Translations under genes and position numbers: made by a program | Shown: piece after piece, positions 25,046-34,182 of the stretch | Layout of the letters: the number at the start of each line of letters is the position of its first letter | How positions within the stretch are numbered: the stretch's first letter is position 1 | DNA from: Anaerolineae bacterium | GTDB taxonomy: Bacteria > Chloroflexota > Anaerolineae > Aggregatilineales > Phototrophicaceae | Assembly (NCBI GenBank): GCA_013360465.1 | Contig: JABWBO010000005.1 | Location: forward strand, 1 to 64,000 | Length of the DNA stretch: 64,000 bases | Direction: 5' to 3' | The notes under the pieces: generated by a model | The model's database searches: none | What the model was told of the DNA's origin: nothing | Seen by the model: only the letters and a program-made list of their open reading frames with translations

Positions 25046-28000
25046 TTACGGCGCTGTGTCAGCGGGTTTGACCGGCAGGATCACGGTGAAGGTCGTCCCC
25101 CTGCCTTCTTCGCTCTCGACCATGATCACCCCGCCGTGCATCTCCATCGCCTGTCTGGTGATGCTCATGCCCAGCCCGGTTCCCGATATGGCTCCGACGT
25201 TCGATGCACGGTGAAAGGGTTCGAACAGATGCGCCAGGTCCTTAGTCGGGATGCCGATGCCTTCATCCTTGACGGAAAGCACCTGTTCTTCGCCGTCGTC
25301 GGAGAGGCGGACGAGTACCGGTTTCTCGATGGGCGAATACTTGAGGGCATTGGAGATCAGATTGCCGATGACCTGGCGCATCAGACGCACATCGACATCG
25401 GCGTTCACCGGGGGGGCGTCGCAGGTGTAATGAAGTCTGCCCTGATGTTGGACGCTGCTGTCGAATTCTTCGATGATCTCGCGACACAGGTCATCCAGAT
25501 TGTGCTGGGCAGGTCTGAACTCGACGCGCCCCGCCTGGATGCGCGCCAGATGCAGGACATCCTCCATCACATCTTTCATGTAGATGACCTGCTGACGTAT
25601 CTTGACGAGGCGCGCCTCGATCTGATCTTCGCTCATCCTTGACCGATATGCGGCGAGCGTTTCAGCCGCCGCCAGGATGGTCGCCAGCGGGGTACGAAAC
25701 TCGTGCGACGCCATCGAGACAAAGCGTGATTTCAGTTCACCCAGCTCTTTCTCTTTGCGCAGCGCCTGCCGCAGTGTCTCCTCGCTGTGCTTCAGGTCCG
25801 TGATATCCCAGTTGACGCCGACCATCTTCAGGGGATCGCCCGCCGCATCGTACAGAGTGATCCCGTTGGCTTTGAGATGGCGGATTTCGCCCGTCGGACG
25901 GACGATGCGATACTCGGTGTCGTACGGCACACCTTCGTTGAGCGCCGCCAGCGATAAACTCAGCACACGGGTCAGATCTGCCGGGTGAATATATCTGTTG
26001 GCGGCTCCTGGCGGCAGCGGAGTCTCCTGTGCCGGCAGCCCGTGAAGCACGAACATGCGCTCGTCCCAGATCAGCCGGTCGGTCTGAAAATCCCACTCCC
26101 AGGTGCCGATGCCACCTGACCGGGTCGCCAGATCGAGATGCTGCGATAGGGAGAACGTCCGTTGTTCGGCGCGCTTACGCGCCAGCAGCGAACCCGCCGT
26201 CAGCGCATACAGCGTCAGGATATCGATCTGCGGTTGGGTGATCGGGCGGCGCTCAAGCGCATTGTCGATCACCAGCCAGCCCAGCAGCTCGCCATCCCAC
26301 AGGGCTGCCGCCGCGCTGCTGCCGCCGCCGATCGGTTGGAAATCGACGTAGAGCATGGTCTCTTCATCGAAAACGAAGCGCTCGCTACGTTCCGAGGCAC
26401 GTTTCAGGATTCCCGTCAGGCTGGCGGGGTCCCGGCGGGTTGGGCGACCGTCGACGACTCTGCCGTTCATGTCGGTGACGTAAGTCCCGACGGCTGCATC
26501 GTGTGCCGGATCATAAAGCAGGAGTTCCAGCCGCTCAAAGTCGAAGCGCGCCAGCCCTTGCTCGACGATCACCCGGTAGAAGTCGTCCAGCATTTCCGTC
26601 CGAGCGAGCTGGATGCTGATGTCGTGCAGCGCCTTGAGGTACGCCTGGAATTGAAGTTCCTGGTGGAGCGTCTGTTCCAGTGCCCGCTCGGTCTGCTTGC
26701 GTTCGGTGATGTCGCGGATGATACACACCAGACTTGTCACAGAAGGTTGGGTTCGGTTCACCGGCGCAATGCTGATCTCCGCGTCGAACGAGGAGCCGTC
26801 GGCGCGCCAGAAGCGCGTTTCAAGACGCTGTCGGCTGTGCGACGCTGCTGCGCTTTGCACGATGGCATTGACGGTGCCGGCGCTCGCCGGTTCGACGAAA
26901 GCGTCCAGCTTTCGCCCCAGGGTATTCTGCGCGGGGAGACCGGACTGCATACCAAAAGTATAGTTCGCCTGTTGAATGCCGTTGTCCACGTCCAGCAGCA
27001 GGATGCCATCGCCGCTGTGGTCGAAGATCGCTTCGATGCGGTTCTTCACACGTTCCAGTTCGGCAGTCCGCTCGATCACCCGCGCTTCGAGTCGATCATT
27101 GGCTTCTTCAAGCGCTACTTTTGCCAGGTGCTTGTCGGTGATGTCGGTCGCATGGATCATGGCAGCGTAAGTTCTGCCCGCGCCATCCCGTACCGGCTGG
27201 ATGCTGGTTTTGAACCAGCACTGTCTTCCGCCAAGAAGCACGCTGGTTTCCAGAGTGAGTCCCTTCTCCGCGTCCATACAGCGCCGAACGTCGGCGAGGA
27301 TGCTGTTCGCCTGATCCTGAGGAAACAGATCGTAGACGCTTTTGCCCACCAGCGCTCCCGGAGCCACACCGAAAGGGTGTGCTGAAATCCCATTGAGATA
27401 GAGATAGCGCCCGCCGTAATCGACCATCGAGATCGCCGCGTCCGAGCTTTCCAGCAGGCTGCGATACCTTTCCTCGCTGGCACGCAGCGCATTGTTGAAG
27501 TGCTGACGGCGTATGATGGGAGCGATTTGTCCCAAGGCGACCTTCAGGAAATCGAGCGTCGATTCGTCGTGAGGCATCACCTCAAACTTCATGAAGACCA
27601 GCACCGCCAGGACCTCACCCGCTTCGACCACCGGGATAGACACAGACCCATGCAGTCCCGCCTGACGCGCCGCATCAAGACGAGGCATAAAGGCTGAAGA
27701 CCCCTCTTCTACATCGGGTATCCAGATCGCCGCCTGACTTTCCCAGGTGCGACCGGGTATGCCTTCGCCCAGACGAAAGACTGTCGCCTGGGTGATGGCA
27801 TAGAACGGCGACAGCAGGGTGGTGTGATCGGGATGGATGCAGTGCGCCGGCGCGCAGCGCAGCAGGTGCGCCTCACGATCCAGCAGCCATACCTCGCTGT
27901 AGATGAAGGCGAATTCCGCACAGATCAACCTGAGCGTGGTGCGCAGAACATCGTCCAATTCGACGGACACGTACGTCTCGTTCAAGAGTCGGTACAGAAA

Positions 28001-28816
28001 ATGGAGTCGTTCCTGTGCTGCCCGACTTTCGGTGATGTCGCGCCCAACCCCCTGATATTCGATGAAACTACCATCGGCGTCGAAGAGCGCGCGATCCGTC
28101 CACTCGATCCAGCGCCGGCTCAGGTTTGTCATGATAGACCGATGCACGGACACCGAGACCGGATTGTCGTGCGTCAGCGCCCGGACATGAGCAAGCGCGC
28201 GATCACGGTCTTCGACGGGAATCTGCTGCAAAAGGTTTGCCCCCAGCAGGTCCTCACGCGTCTGACCGCGCCACTCACAGTAGGCGCGATTGACAAACGT
28301 CAGAATGAAGTCGGTGTTATAGCGGCAGATCAGTTCTGTTTGATGCTCAACAATACTCTCATAGCCGGCTTCGCTGGCGCGCAGGGCGGCTTTCATCGCC
28401 TGAACGGTTCGACGCAGTCGGCTGGTCTCCAGTTCACGCTCAATCAACTGGGCAAGGCGCGGCAGATCGCTCGCCTCGACGGCGGCGCGCGCGCCGGCAC
28501 GAATCAGCGCCGCTGCTTCTCCATTCAGTGCCGGCATGATGATGATGACCGGCGCGGCGGATTCCAGCGCCTGCGCAGTCTTCAGAATGTCATAGGGGCT
28601 GGTGAATGTCACCACTGAATCGCATAGGACGAGATCCCAGGAATGCTCCGCCAGCGCTGTTTGCAGCGCCGAGAAGGATGTGACGCGATGAATACCGGGG
28701 TCGGCACCCTCTTCGCCGGCATACAGTAAAAACATCAACTGAGCTTCATCGAGGGGGGAATCGCCGATGAAAAGGATGCGTTCGCGCGTGGAGATCGGAT
28801 CTGACAGCAGGCTCAT
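25046..28816 (-). CDS. Multi-PAS/GAF sensor histidine kinase with degenerate receiver
   Basis: 1256 residues with no membrane helix, so cytoplasmic. Order: receiver-like domain (about 14-135; the acceptor-type Asp in DLVLCDS is present but the conserved Lys is replaced), PAS (145-270), GAF (285-430), PAS (440-560), coiled coil, PAS (595-705), GAF (735-885), PAS (910-1020), HisKA with FVSMASHEFRTPLATI (about 1037), HATPase with NLISNALKYSP, DEGIGIPTKDL and GTGLGMSITRQA. It likely integrates several small-molecule or redox cues. No partner regulator is adjacent. Translational start has only a weak ribosome site. Confidence 0.9.
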   Translation of the reverse strand: MSLLSDPISTRERILFIGDSPLDEAQLMFLLYAGEEGADPGIHRVTSFSALQTALAEHSWDLVLCDSVVTFTSPYDILKTAQALESAAPVIIIMPALNGEAAALIRAGARAAVEASDLPRLAQLIERELETSRLRRTVQAMKAALRASEAGYESIVEHQTELICRYNTDFILTFVNRAYCEWRGQTREDLLGANLLQQIPVEDRDRALAHVRALTHDNPVSVSVHRSIMTNLSRRWIEWTDRALFDADGSFIEYQGVGRDITESRAAQERLHFLYRLLNETYVSVELDDVLRTTLRLICAEFAFIYSEVWLLDREAHLLRCAPAHCIHPDHTTLLSPFYAITQATVFRLGEGIPGRTWESQAAIWIPDVEEGSSAFMPRLDAARQAGLHGSVSIPVVEAGEVLAVLVFMKFEVMPHDESTLDFLKVALGQIAPIIRRQHFNNALRASEERYRSLLESSDAAISMVDYGGRYLYLNGISAHPFGVAPGALVGKSVYDLFPQDQANSILADVRRCMDAEKGLTLETSVLLGGRQCWFKTSIQPVRDGAGRTYAAMIHATDITDKHLAKVALEEANDRLEARVIERTAELERVKNRIEAIFDHSGDGILLLDVDNGIQQANYTFGMQSGLPAQNTLGRKLDAFVEPASAGTVNAIVQSAAASHSRQRLETRFWRADGSSFDAEISIAPVNRTQPSVTSLVCIIRDITERKQTERALEQTLHQELQFQAYLKALHDISIQLARTEMLDDFYRVIVEQGLARFDFERLELLLYDPAHDAAVGTYVTDMNGRVVDGRPTRRDPASLTGILKRASERSERFVFDEETMLYVDFQPIGGGSSAAAALWDGELLGWLVIDNALERRPITQPQIDILTLYALTAGSLLARKRAEQRTFSLSQHLDLATRSGGIGTWEWDFQTDRLIWDERMFVLHGLPAQETPLPPGAANRYIHPADLTRVLSLSLAALNEGVPYDTEYRIVRPTGEIRHLKANGITLYDAAGDPLKMVGVNWDITDLKHSEETLRQALRKEKELGELKSRFVSMASHEFRTPLATILAAAETLAAYRSRMSEDQIEARLVKIRQQVIYMKDVMEDVLHLARIQAGRVEFRPAQHNLDDLCREIIEEFDSSVQHQGRLHYTCDAPPVNADVDVRLMRQVIGNLISNALKYSPIEKPVLVRLSDDGEEQVLSVKDEGIGIPTKDLAHLFEPFHRASNVGAISGTGLGMSITRQAMEMHGGVIMVESEEGRGTTFTVILPVKPADTAP

Positions 28817-29061
28817 GGCTCTTGTTTTCCATGAATTGGCGGCTACGCTTCGGGGGATTACCCAACCGACAATCTTGAACCTTCAATGAATTTTAGCACC
28901 AATGACGACTGTCCGATCATTAGCCTTTGCCCGACTGGCTATCGAATTTCACATGATGCGCTAAAATCATGGGTGGATGATCTGGACGCCGGATCATCCG
29001 CTGTCCTCTTTGAGTCAATCGCACTTTGCGATCACGCAGGATGTGGAAGGGAGATTCCCCA
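28817..29061. promoter_or_regulatory. Divergent promoter region, kinase / phosphonate transporter
   Basis: 245 bases, AT-richer than coding sequence. A TAAAAT box at 28962-28967 is a possible -10 for the transporter operon, 95 bases before its start, but no good -35 accompanies it. The transporter gene has GGAAGGGAG upstream of the ATG. Confidence 0.4.
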
Positions 29062-30084
29062 ATGCAGAAAAGGCTGTTGTTCGTGCTTCTCGTCGTACTC
29101 GCCCTGATGGTCTCGGTCGGCGTCGCCGGCGCGCAGGATGGCGATCTCGGCAGCGAAGCAAACCCGATTCAGGTGTATTTCGTGCCCTCCGTAGAGGCGC
29201 AGACCATCACCACCGGCGGCGAAATCATGGCGGCGGCGCTGGAAGAGGCGACCGGGCTGAAGTTCGAAGTATTCGTCCCGACTTCCTACGCTGCGACCGT
29301 CGAAGCGATGTGCGCCGCGCCGGGCAGCTCGATGGGCTTCATCCCGGCTGCCGGCTACGTCATCGCCAACAACCGCTGCGGCGTCGAAGTTTCGGCGGCT
29401 GCGGTACGGCGCGGTTGGAACGTTTACTGGGCAGCCTACATCGTGCGCCGCGACAGCGACATCTATACCTTCGGCGATCTCGCTGGCCGCACCTGGGCGT
29501 ATCCTGACGCCGGCTCGACCTCCGGTTTTATCATGCCGTCGGTCGAACTACAGGCGGCGGGCATTGTCACCGGTGAAGGCGTCGAAGCCGGCGGACACAA
29601 CCAGGTGGTTCAGGCGGTCTACAGCGGTGAAGCCGATTTCGGCACGACCTTCTTCAGCCCGCCGCTCGTTCCCGGCGTGCCCTGGGCTATTGGCGATCTG
29701 CCCGAACCGTATGATTTGACGGTGGATGAATCGCGCATTGCGGAAGATGGCAATCTGTTTGTCGGCGATGTGCGCATCCTCGATGCGCGCGCCAACATCC
29801 GCGAGACCGCGCCGGATGTCATCGACCAGGTGCGCATCCTGCGCCTCAGCGCACCTATCCCGAATGACACGCTGAGCTTTGGTCCCGAATTCTCGCCGGA
29901 ACTGAAGGCGCAGATCCTAGACGCGCTGTATGCCTTCGCTGAGACCGAAGCCTGGGATGAGTCCATCGGCAGCGAGGATTTCTACGGGTGGAGTGGGCTG
30001 TCGGAGATCTCCAACAGCGCTTATGACCCGGTGCGTCTGCAGTTTGAAATCCTTGGGCTGACCGAAGAAGACGTCTTCAACTAG
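29062..30084 (+). CDS. phnD: Phosphonate/phosphite-type ABC transporter substrate-binding protein
   Basis: 340 residues with a signal peptide (LLFVLLVVLALMVSVGVAGAQ). The mature protein matches the PhnD-like binding fold: IQVYFVPSVEAQTITTGGEIMA, FVPTSYAATVEAMCAAPGSSMGFIPAAGYV, then DLAGRTWAYPDAGSTSGFIMP and VYSGEADFGTTFF. These are the loops that hold phosphonate or phosphite oxyanions. It leads an operon with an ATPase and a permease. No C-P lyase or phosphite dehydrogenase genes are visible, so the substrate could also be another oxyanion. Confidence 0.88.
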   Translation: MQKRLLFVLLVVLALMVSVGVAGAQDGDLGSEANPIQVYFVPSVEAQTITTGGEIMAAALEEATGLKFEVFVPTSYAATVEAMCAAPGSSMGFIPAAGYVIANNRCGVEVSAAAVRRGWNVYWAAYIVRRDSDIYTFGDLAGRTWAYPDAGSTSGFIMPSVELQAAGIVTGEGVEAGGHNQVVQAVYSGEADFGTTFFSPPLVPGVPWAIGDLPEPYDLTVDESRIAEDGNLFVGDVRILDARANIRETAPDVIDQVRILRLSAPIPNDTLSFGPEFSPELKAQILDALYAFAETEAWDESIGSEDFYGWSGLSEISNSAYDPVRLQFEILGLTEEDVFN

Positions 30085-30111
30085 GTCCATCCCTCCCCAC
30101 GTGAGTCTTGA

Positions 30112-30146
30112 GACGGGCAGAGGCGAAAGCCTCCGCCCGTCCTTTT
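30112..30146 (+). terminator. Hairpin with T-run between phnD and phnC
   Basis: GACGGGCAGAGGC and GCCTCCGCCCGTC form a 13-base stem with one mismatch around a GAAA tetraloop, followed by CTTTT. It has the form of an intrinsic terminator. Placed between the binding-protein and ATPase genes it probably attenuates distal expression, giving excess binding protein. Confidence 0.75.
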
Positions 30147-30165
30147 GGAGGCGTCTGCCAGTCCT

Positions 30166-30924
30166 ATGCTGATTATCGAAAACCTGACTAAGACTTACGA
30201 CAACGGTTTCACTGCACTGCGCAACATCAACCTGGAAATTCCCGATGGGCAGTTCGTCTCCATCATCGGCTTGAGCGGTTCCGGCAAATCGACCCTGCTG
30301 CGCTGCATCAACCGCCTGATCGATCCAACCGATGGGCGGATCCTCTGGAACGGACTGGACATCACCCGCGCCACCGACGACGAGCTGCGGCAGATTCGGC
30401 GGCGCATCGGCATGATCTTTCAGCAGTTCAACCTGGTCAAGCGTTCCAGCGTCCTGACCAACGTACTTTCCGGGCGTCTGGGCTATATGAACCCGGTCTA
30501 CAGCCTGATCAACTACTTCCCCAATTCCGAAAAAGAGCGGGCGGTCGCCGCGCTTCAGCGTGTGGGCATCGCCGATAAAGCCAACAACCGCGCCAGCGCC
30601 TTGAGCGGCGGACAGCAGCAGCGCGTGGGCATCGCCCGCGCCCTCATGCAGGAACCGGAGATGCTCCTGGCGGACGAACCGGTCGCCAGCCTGGACCCGG
30701 CGACCTCGCATTCGGTCATGAAATATCTCCAGCTGCTCAACGAGGAAGACGGCATCACCGTGCTGTGCAGCCTCCACTTCCTCAGCCTGGCACGGGCATA
30801 TGCCGACCGGGTGATCGCGCTCAAGGATGGGCGGCTGGAATTCGATGGACTGCCGAAGGACATCGATAACGAGCGCTTCAAGCAGATCTACGGCGAAGAC
30901 GCCGTCGAAGTCGAGATTCACTAG
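30166..30924 (+). CDS. phnC: Phosphonate-type ABC transporter ATP-binding protein
   Basis: 252 residues from the ATG at 30166; a TTG at 30145 is possible but would overlap the ribosome site GGAGG. Full ATPase set: Walker A GLSGSGKST, Q-loop FQQFNLVKRSSVLTNVL, signature LSGGQQQRVGIARAL, Walker B MLLADEPVASLDP and H-loop LCSLHFLSLA. The Q-loop wording and GYMNPVYSLINYF are typical of PhnC. It energises the adjacent permease. The stop is 10 bases before the permease start. Confidence 0.92.
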   Translation: MLIIENLTKTYDNGFTALRNINLEIPDGQFVSIIGLSGSGKSTLLRCINRLIDPTDGRILWNGLDITRATDDELRQIRRRIGMIFQQFNLVKRSSVLTNVLSGRLGYMNPVYSLINYFPNSEKERAVAALQRVGIADKANNRASALSGGQQQRVGIARALMQEPEMLLADEPVASLDPATSHSVMKYLQLLNEEDGITVLCSLHFLSLARAYADRVIALKDGRLEFDGLPKDIDNERFKQIYGEDAVEVEIH

Positions 30925-30934
30925 GAGACCGGAT

Positions 30935-33031
30935 ATGAATGCTTCCGCTTCCGCTTCATCCGGTTCTCGCGCCGCGTTCCGTCGCCTGCTGTTCGTAGGA
31001 GGGGCGGTGCTTCTGCTGATCATCTTCGCCTATGGCTGGACCGTCACCGACATCGATTTTTCCGTGCCGCAGCAGCCCCAGCGCCAGGAAAACGTCGGCA
31101 ACGCCCTGCGAGAGCTGCTCTCGCCGCGCGTCTTTGACCAGGACTACGAGATCCTGAACACCACGACGAGCTTCGGCATGAGCTGTTCTGACGGCTGGTC
31201 GGCATCCGCGCCGGCGGTGGACGGAGACCAACCGTACATCATCATCACGCCAACGTGCGCTGAAAGCGGCGAGGTTGTCACCATCGACGGCTACAACTTC
31301 GCGCCGGACTCTCTGGCGCGCGTGAACTGGATCGGTTCAGACGGCGAACGTCGTATTCGTCAGGTGATCGGCGCGAGCGAAGACAACTTCGTCACCGAAA
31401 ACGACGGGACGTTTCAGGTGCAGATCGACGTGCCGCGCATTCGCGGCAGCGCCGGCGAAACGCACACCATCGAAGTTCAGGGACGTTTCCCGATTGGCTC
31501 GCCGCGCCTGAGCGAGACGACGCTGCTGGTCCTGGAGAAGATGAGCGAGACGATCTTCCTGGCACTGATCGCCACCGCGGTGTCCATCCTGCCCTCGGCG
31601 ATCCTGAGCTTCCTTGCCGCCCACAACCTGATGCGCCCGATCAAGATTCCGCTCGGCAATCTGCTGGTCACCTTCATCCTGTTTCCGGTGGGCGCTGTTA
31701 TCGGCGCGCTGATCCTGGGCGGGGTTGGCAAGTTCGCCTTCAACCTGGTCGGTGCGCCGGCGTCCACCGCCTCCGCCGGAGTGATTCTCCTGTTCGGCAC
31801 AGCGGCGGCGACTCGGCGGTTGGGGGCGAACGCGCTCAACGACCATCCCTCGATCCCTCGTACACTGCTCAATGCTGCTCTTGGGGCGGTCGCCGTGACC
31901 GCCGGCATAGGGCTGCTGGGCGGCGTCAGCGCCTTGATCGGACGATACACCAGCGAAGGTGATTTTGGCTTCATCGGTGTGTTCCTCTCGTCCGTCGGTC
32001 AGCTCATCGATCTGATCATCGTGCTGATTGCCGCCGTAGTCGGCGCGTTCACCCTGTCGTCGATGGGCACGACGCTGACGCGCGATGCCTTGAAGGAGGT
32101 TTCGCTGCCGCTGAGCCGCATACTCGGCGCGGTACTCGGCGGTGTGGCGGGGATTATCCTGCTCGGCGCTGCTGCGACCGTCAGCCTTGGCGCGGCGTGG
32201 ATGGGACTGCTCCCGCCGATCATCGCCGCGGCTCTGGGCGCATCGGTCCTGCCGTCGCTCTTCCAGCGTTTTTTCCGGGGAGGGCAGCGGCAGATCGTCC
32301 TTTCCAGGACGGAGCGACTGCTGAACATGGCGCTGTCCTGGATCGGGGCGCTGACGGCGTTCGTCGTCACGTTTGCTGTGCTGAATGTCGGACGCGCGCT
32401 GGTGGAAGGATCGGCTCCGCCTCGCCTCGTGCTGTTCAACGTGTTGGGGGTGGACCTCTACCTCTATGTCGCCGAGGCGATGCTGATCGGCGCGGTGCTG
32501 GGCGCAGTGACCGGCGGGATCGCCGGCACGCGGTCGAGTTTTCCGGCGGGCAGCGTGCTTTACACCGCGACCCGCACCATCCTGAACGCGCTGCGCTCGA
32601 TTGAGCCGCTGATCATGGGGCTGGTCTTCGTGATCTGGGTGGGCATCGGCCCGTTCGCCGGGGTACTGGCGCTGGCGCTGCACTCCATCGCCAGCCTGGG
32701 CAAACTCTATTCCGAGCAGATCGAGAGCATCGACAGCGGTCCTATCGAAGCGCTGGAAAGCACCGGGGCGAATCGCTTGCAGACCATCATGTACGCGGTG
32801 GTGCCGCAGATCATCCCGCCCTATATCGCCTTCACCATGTACCGCTGGGACATCAATGTTCGTATGTCCACGATCATCGGGTTCGTCGGCGGCGGCGGCA
32901 TCGGCTTCGTGCTTCAGCAGCAGATCAACCTGCTGCGCTACCGTGACGCCGGCGTGGCAGTCCTGGCGATTGCTATCGTCGTGTCGATCCTGGATTATGC
33001 CAGCGCCGCCATCCGCGAGCGGTATACCTGA
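30935..33031 (+). CDS. phnE: Phosphonate-type ABC permease with large insertion
   Basis: 698 residues against about 270 for ordinary PhnE. After one membrane helix (15-35), residues about 95-170 form an IPT/TIG-like extracytoplasmic domain (IITPTCAESGEVVTIDGYNF). The PhnE core begins near 200 (MSETIFLALIATAVSILPSA). Residues about 235-530 are then a membrane-rich insertion with several Gly/Ala-rich helices. The core resumes near 545 with ALRSIEPLIMGLVFVIWVG and the coupling EAA loop IEALESTGANRLQTIMYAV, ending GGGGIGFVLQQQ. AGGAGA precedes the ATG. The insertion may add transport helices or an accessory sensor. Confidence 0.85.
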   Translation: MNASASASSGSRAAFRRLLFVGGAVLLLIIFAYGWTVTDIDFSVPQQPQRQENVGNALRELLSPRVFDQDYEILNTTTSFGMSCSDGWSASAPAVDGDQPYIIITPTCAESGEVVTIDGYNFAPDSLARVNWIGSDGERRIRQVIGASEDNFVTENDGTFQVQIDVPRIRGSAGETHTIEVQGRFPIGSPRLSETTLLVLEKMSETIFLALIATAVSILPSAILSFLAAHNLMRPIKIPLGNLLVTFILFPVGAVIGALILGGVGKFAFNLVGAPASTASAGVILLFGTAAATRRLGANALNDHPSIPRTLLNAALGAVAVTAGIGLLGGVSALIGRYTSEGDFGFIGVFLSSVGQLIDLIIVLIAAVVGAFTLSSMGTTLTRDALKEVSLPLSRILGAVLGGVAGIILLGAAATVSLGAAWMGLLPPIIAAALGASVLPSLFQRFFRGGQRQIVLSRTERLLNMALSWIGALTAFVVTFAVLNVGRALVEGSAPPRLVLFNVLGVDLYLYVAEAMLIGAVLGAVTGGIAGTRSSFPAGSVLYTATRTILNALRSIEPLIMGLVFVIWVGIGPFAGVLALALHSIASLGKLYSEQIESIDSGPIEALESTGANRLQTIMYAVVPQIIPPYIAFTMYRWDINVRMSTIIGFVGGGGIGFVLQQQINLLRYRDAGVAVLAIAIVVSILDYASAAIRERYT

Positions 33032-33048
33032 CGCCTGTTATGAACTTC

Positions 33049-33102
33049 TCTCACCTCAACCCTCCAGCCCTGTTCTCCCACAAAAACGGGAAGAAGGGGG
33101 AC
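33049..33102. repeat. Degenerate REP-like repeat
   Basis: CTCACCTCAACCCTCCAGCC...TTCTCCCACAAAAACGGGAAGAAGGGGG resembles the C-rich/G-rich palindromic repeats at 11.3 and 12.8 kb. It lies in the 72-base gap between the permease and the kinase gene. Confidence 0.4.
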
Positions 33103-33103
33103 T

Positions 33104-34126
33104 ATGCTTGAGCAGCCCGATCTCGCAGAAGTGGTCATTGCCGACTTTCTGCGCGATGCCTACGATGTGCCCGTGTCAGCGCTGACCTTCCTGCCGCTCG
33201 GCGCTGACCGGAACACCGCCGTCTATCGCGCGGACGCCGCTTCGGGAGCGCGCTACTTCGTCAAACTACGGCGCGGCGCGTTCGATGAAACATCGGTCCT
33301 CGTACCAACGCGCCTGCACAAACAGGGCGTGACGGCGATCATCGCCCCGATCCCGACCACCGCCGGACGGCTGTACGCCGACCTCGGCGAGTTTCGAGTC
33401 ATCCTCTCCCCGTTCATCGATGGGCGGGATGGCTGGCAGGTCGATCTGTCGGATCGGCAGTGGACGGAGTTTGGACGGGCGCTGCGCAGCATTCATGCGG
33501 CGGCGCTCCCCGCCGAAGTTCTGATGCAGATCGGGCGTGAGCGCTACGCTTCGGAGTGGCGCGATCAAGTCCGCCGCTTTCTGGTCCGTGCGGCGGCGGA
33601 ATCCTTTGCCGATCCGGTGTCGGCTGAACTGGCGGCGCTCCTTCGCGGCAGGCACGCCGAGATCGCCCGATTGATCGCCTGCGCCGAGGCGCTCGGTTCG
33701 GCGCTTTCCCGGCGCGCACTGCCTTTCATCCTGTGTCATGCCGATATTCACGTGGGCAATCTGCTGATCGCGCCGGAGGGGACCGTCTATATGGTGGACT
33801 GGGATACCCTGATGCTTGCGCCGCGCGAACGCGACCTGATGTTCATCGGCGGCGGGTTGAACGGCGCGAAGTCCGACGCCGATCGCGAGATGCGCTGCTT
33901 TTATGAGGGATACGGCGCGGTGCAGATCGACACGGCGGCGCTGGCGTACTACCGCTGCGAACGAATCGTGCAGGATGTCGCCGCCTACTGCGAGCAAATC
34001 CTGCTGACGGCAGGCGACAGCGCCGACCGACCGGAAGGACTGCGGCAGCTGCGCAGCCAGTTCGAGCCGGGCGCGGTGGTGGAGTACGCCTTTCGGGCGG
34101 CATCGGCTGCCGGGTGCGGCGGATGA
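33104..34126 (+). CDS. APH-fold phosphotransferase, APH(9)-like
   Basis: 340 residues of aminoglycoside-phosphotransferase/choline-kinase fold. The N-lobe carries LPLGADRNTAVYRAD and an ATP-binding Lys in RYFVKLRRG. The catalytic loop LCHADIHVGNLLI holds Asp and Asn, and VDWDTLMLAPRERDL is the metal-binding DFG-equivalent. Overall pattern is closest to spectinomycin phosphotransferases, but such proteins in environmental genomes often phosphorylate metabolites. Resistance is not implied. It may be transcribed with the transporter. A terminator follows. Confidence 0.82.
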   Translation: MLEQPDLAEVVIADFLRDAYDVPVSALTFLPLGADRNTAVYRADAASGARYFVKLRRGAFDETSVLVPTRLHKQGVTAIIAPIPTTAGRLYADLGEFRVILSPFIDGRDGWQVDLSDRQWTEFGRALRSIHAAALPAEVLMQIGRERYASEWRDQVRRFLVRAAAESFADPVSAELAALLRGRHAEIARLIACAEALGSALSRRALPFILCHADIHVGNLLIAPEGTVYMVDWDTLMLAPRERDLMFIGGGLNGAKSDADREMRCFYEGYGAVQIDTAALAYYRCERIVQDVAAYCEQILLTAGDSADRPEGLRQLRSQFEPGAVVEYAFRAASAAGCGG

Positions 34127-34131
34127 AGCTC

Positions 34132-34167
34132 CGCGCCCCGCCGGCATGTACGCGCCGGCGGGGCGCG
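34132..34167. terminator. Strong bidirectional hairpin
   Basis: CGCGCCCCGCCGGC (34132-34145) pairs perfectly with GCCGGCGGGGCGCG (34154-34167) around an 8-base loop, between two convergent genes. No T-tract. Confidence 0.7.
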
Positions 34168-34182
34168 GTTATCTGGCGTGCC

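Noticed and set aside
33104-34126. Calling the APH-fold kinase a spectinomycin resistance gene
   Set aside because: Motifs show the kinase fold, but substrate cannot be read from them and the context is a transporter operon.
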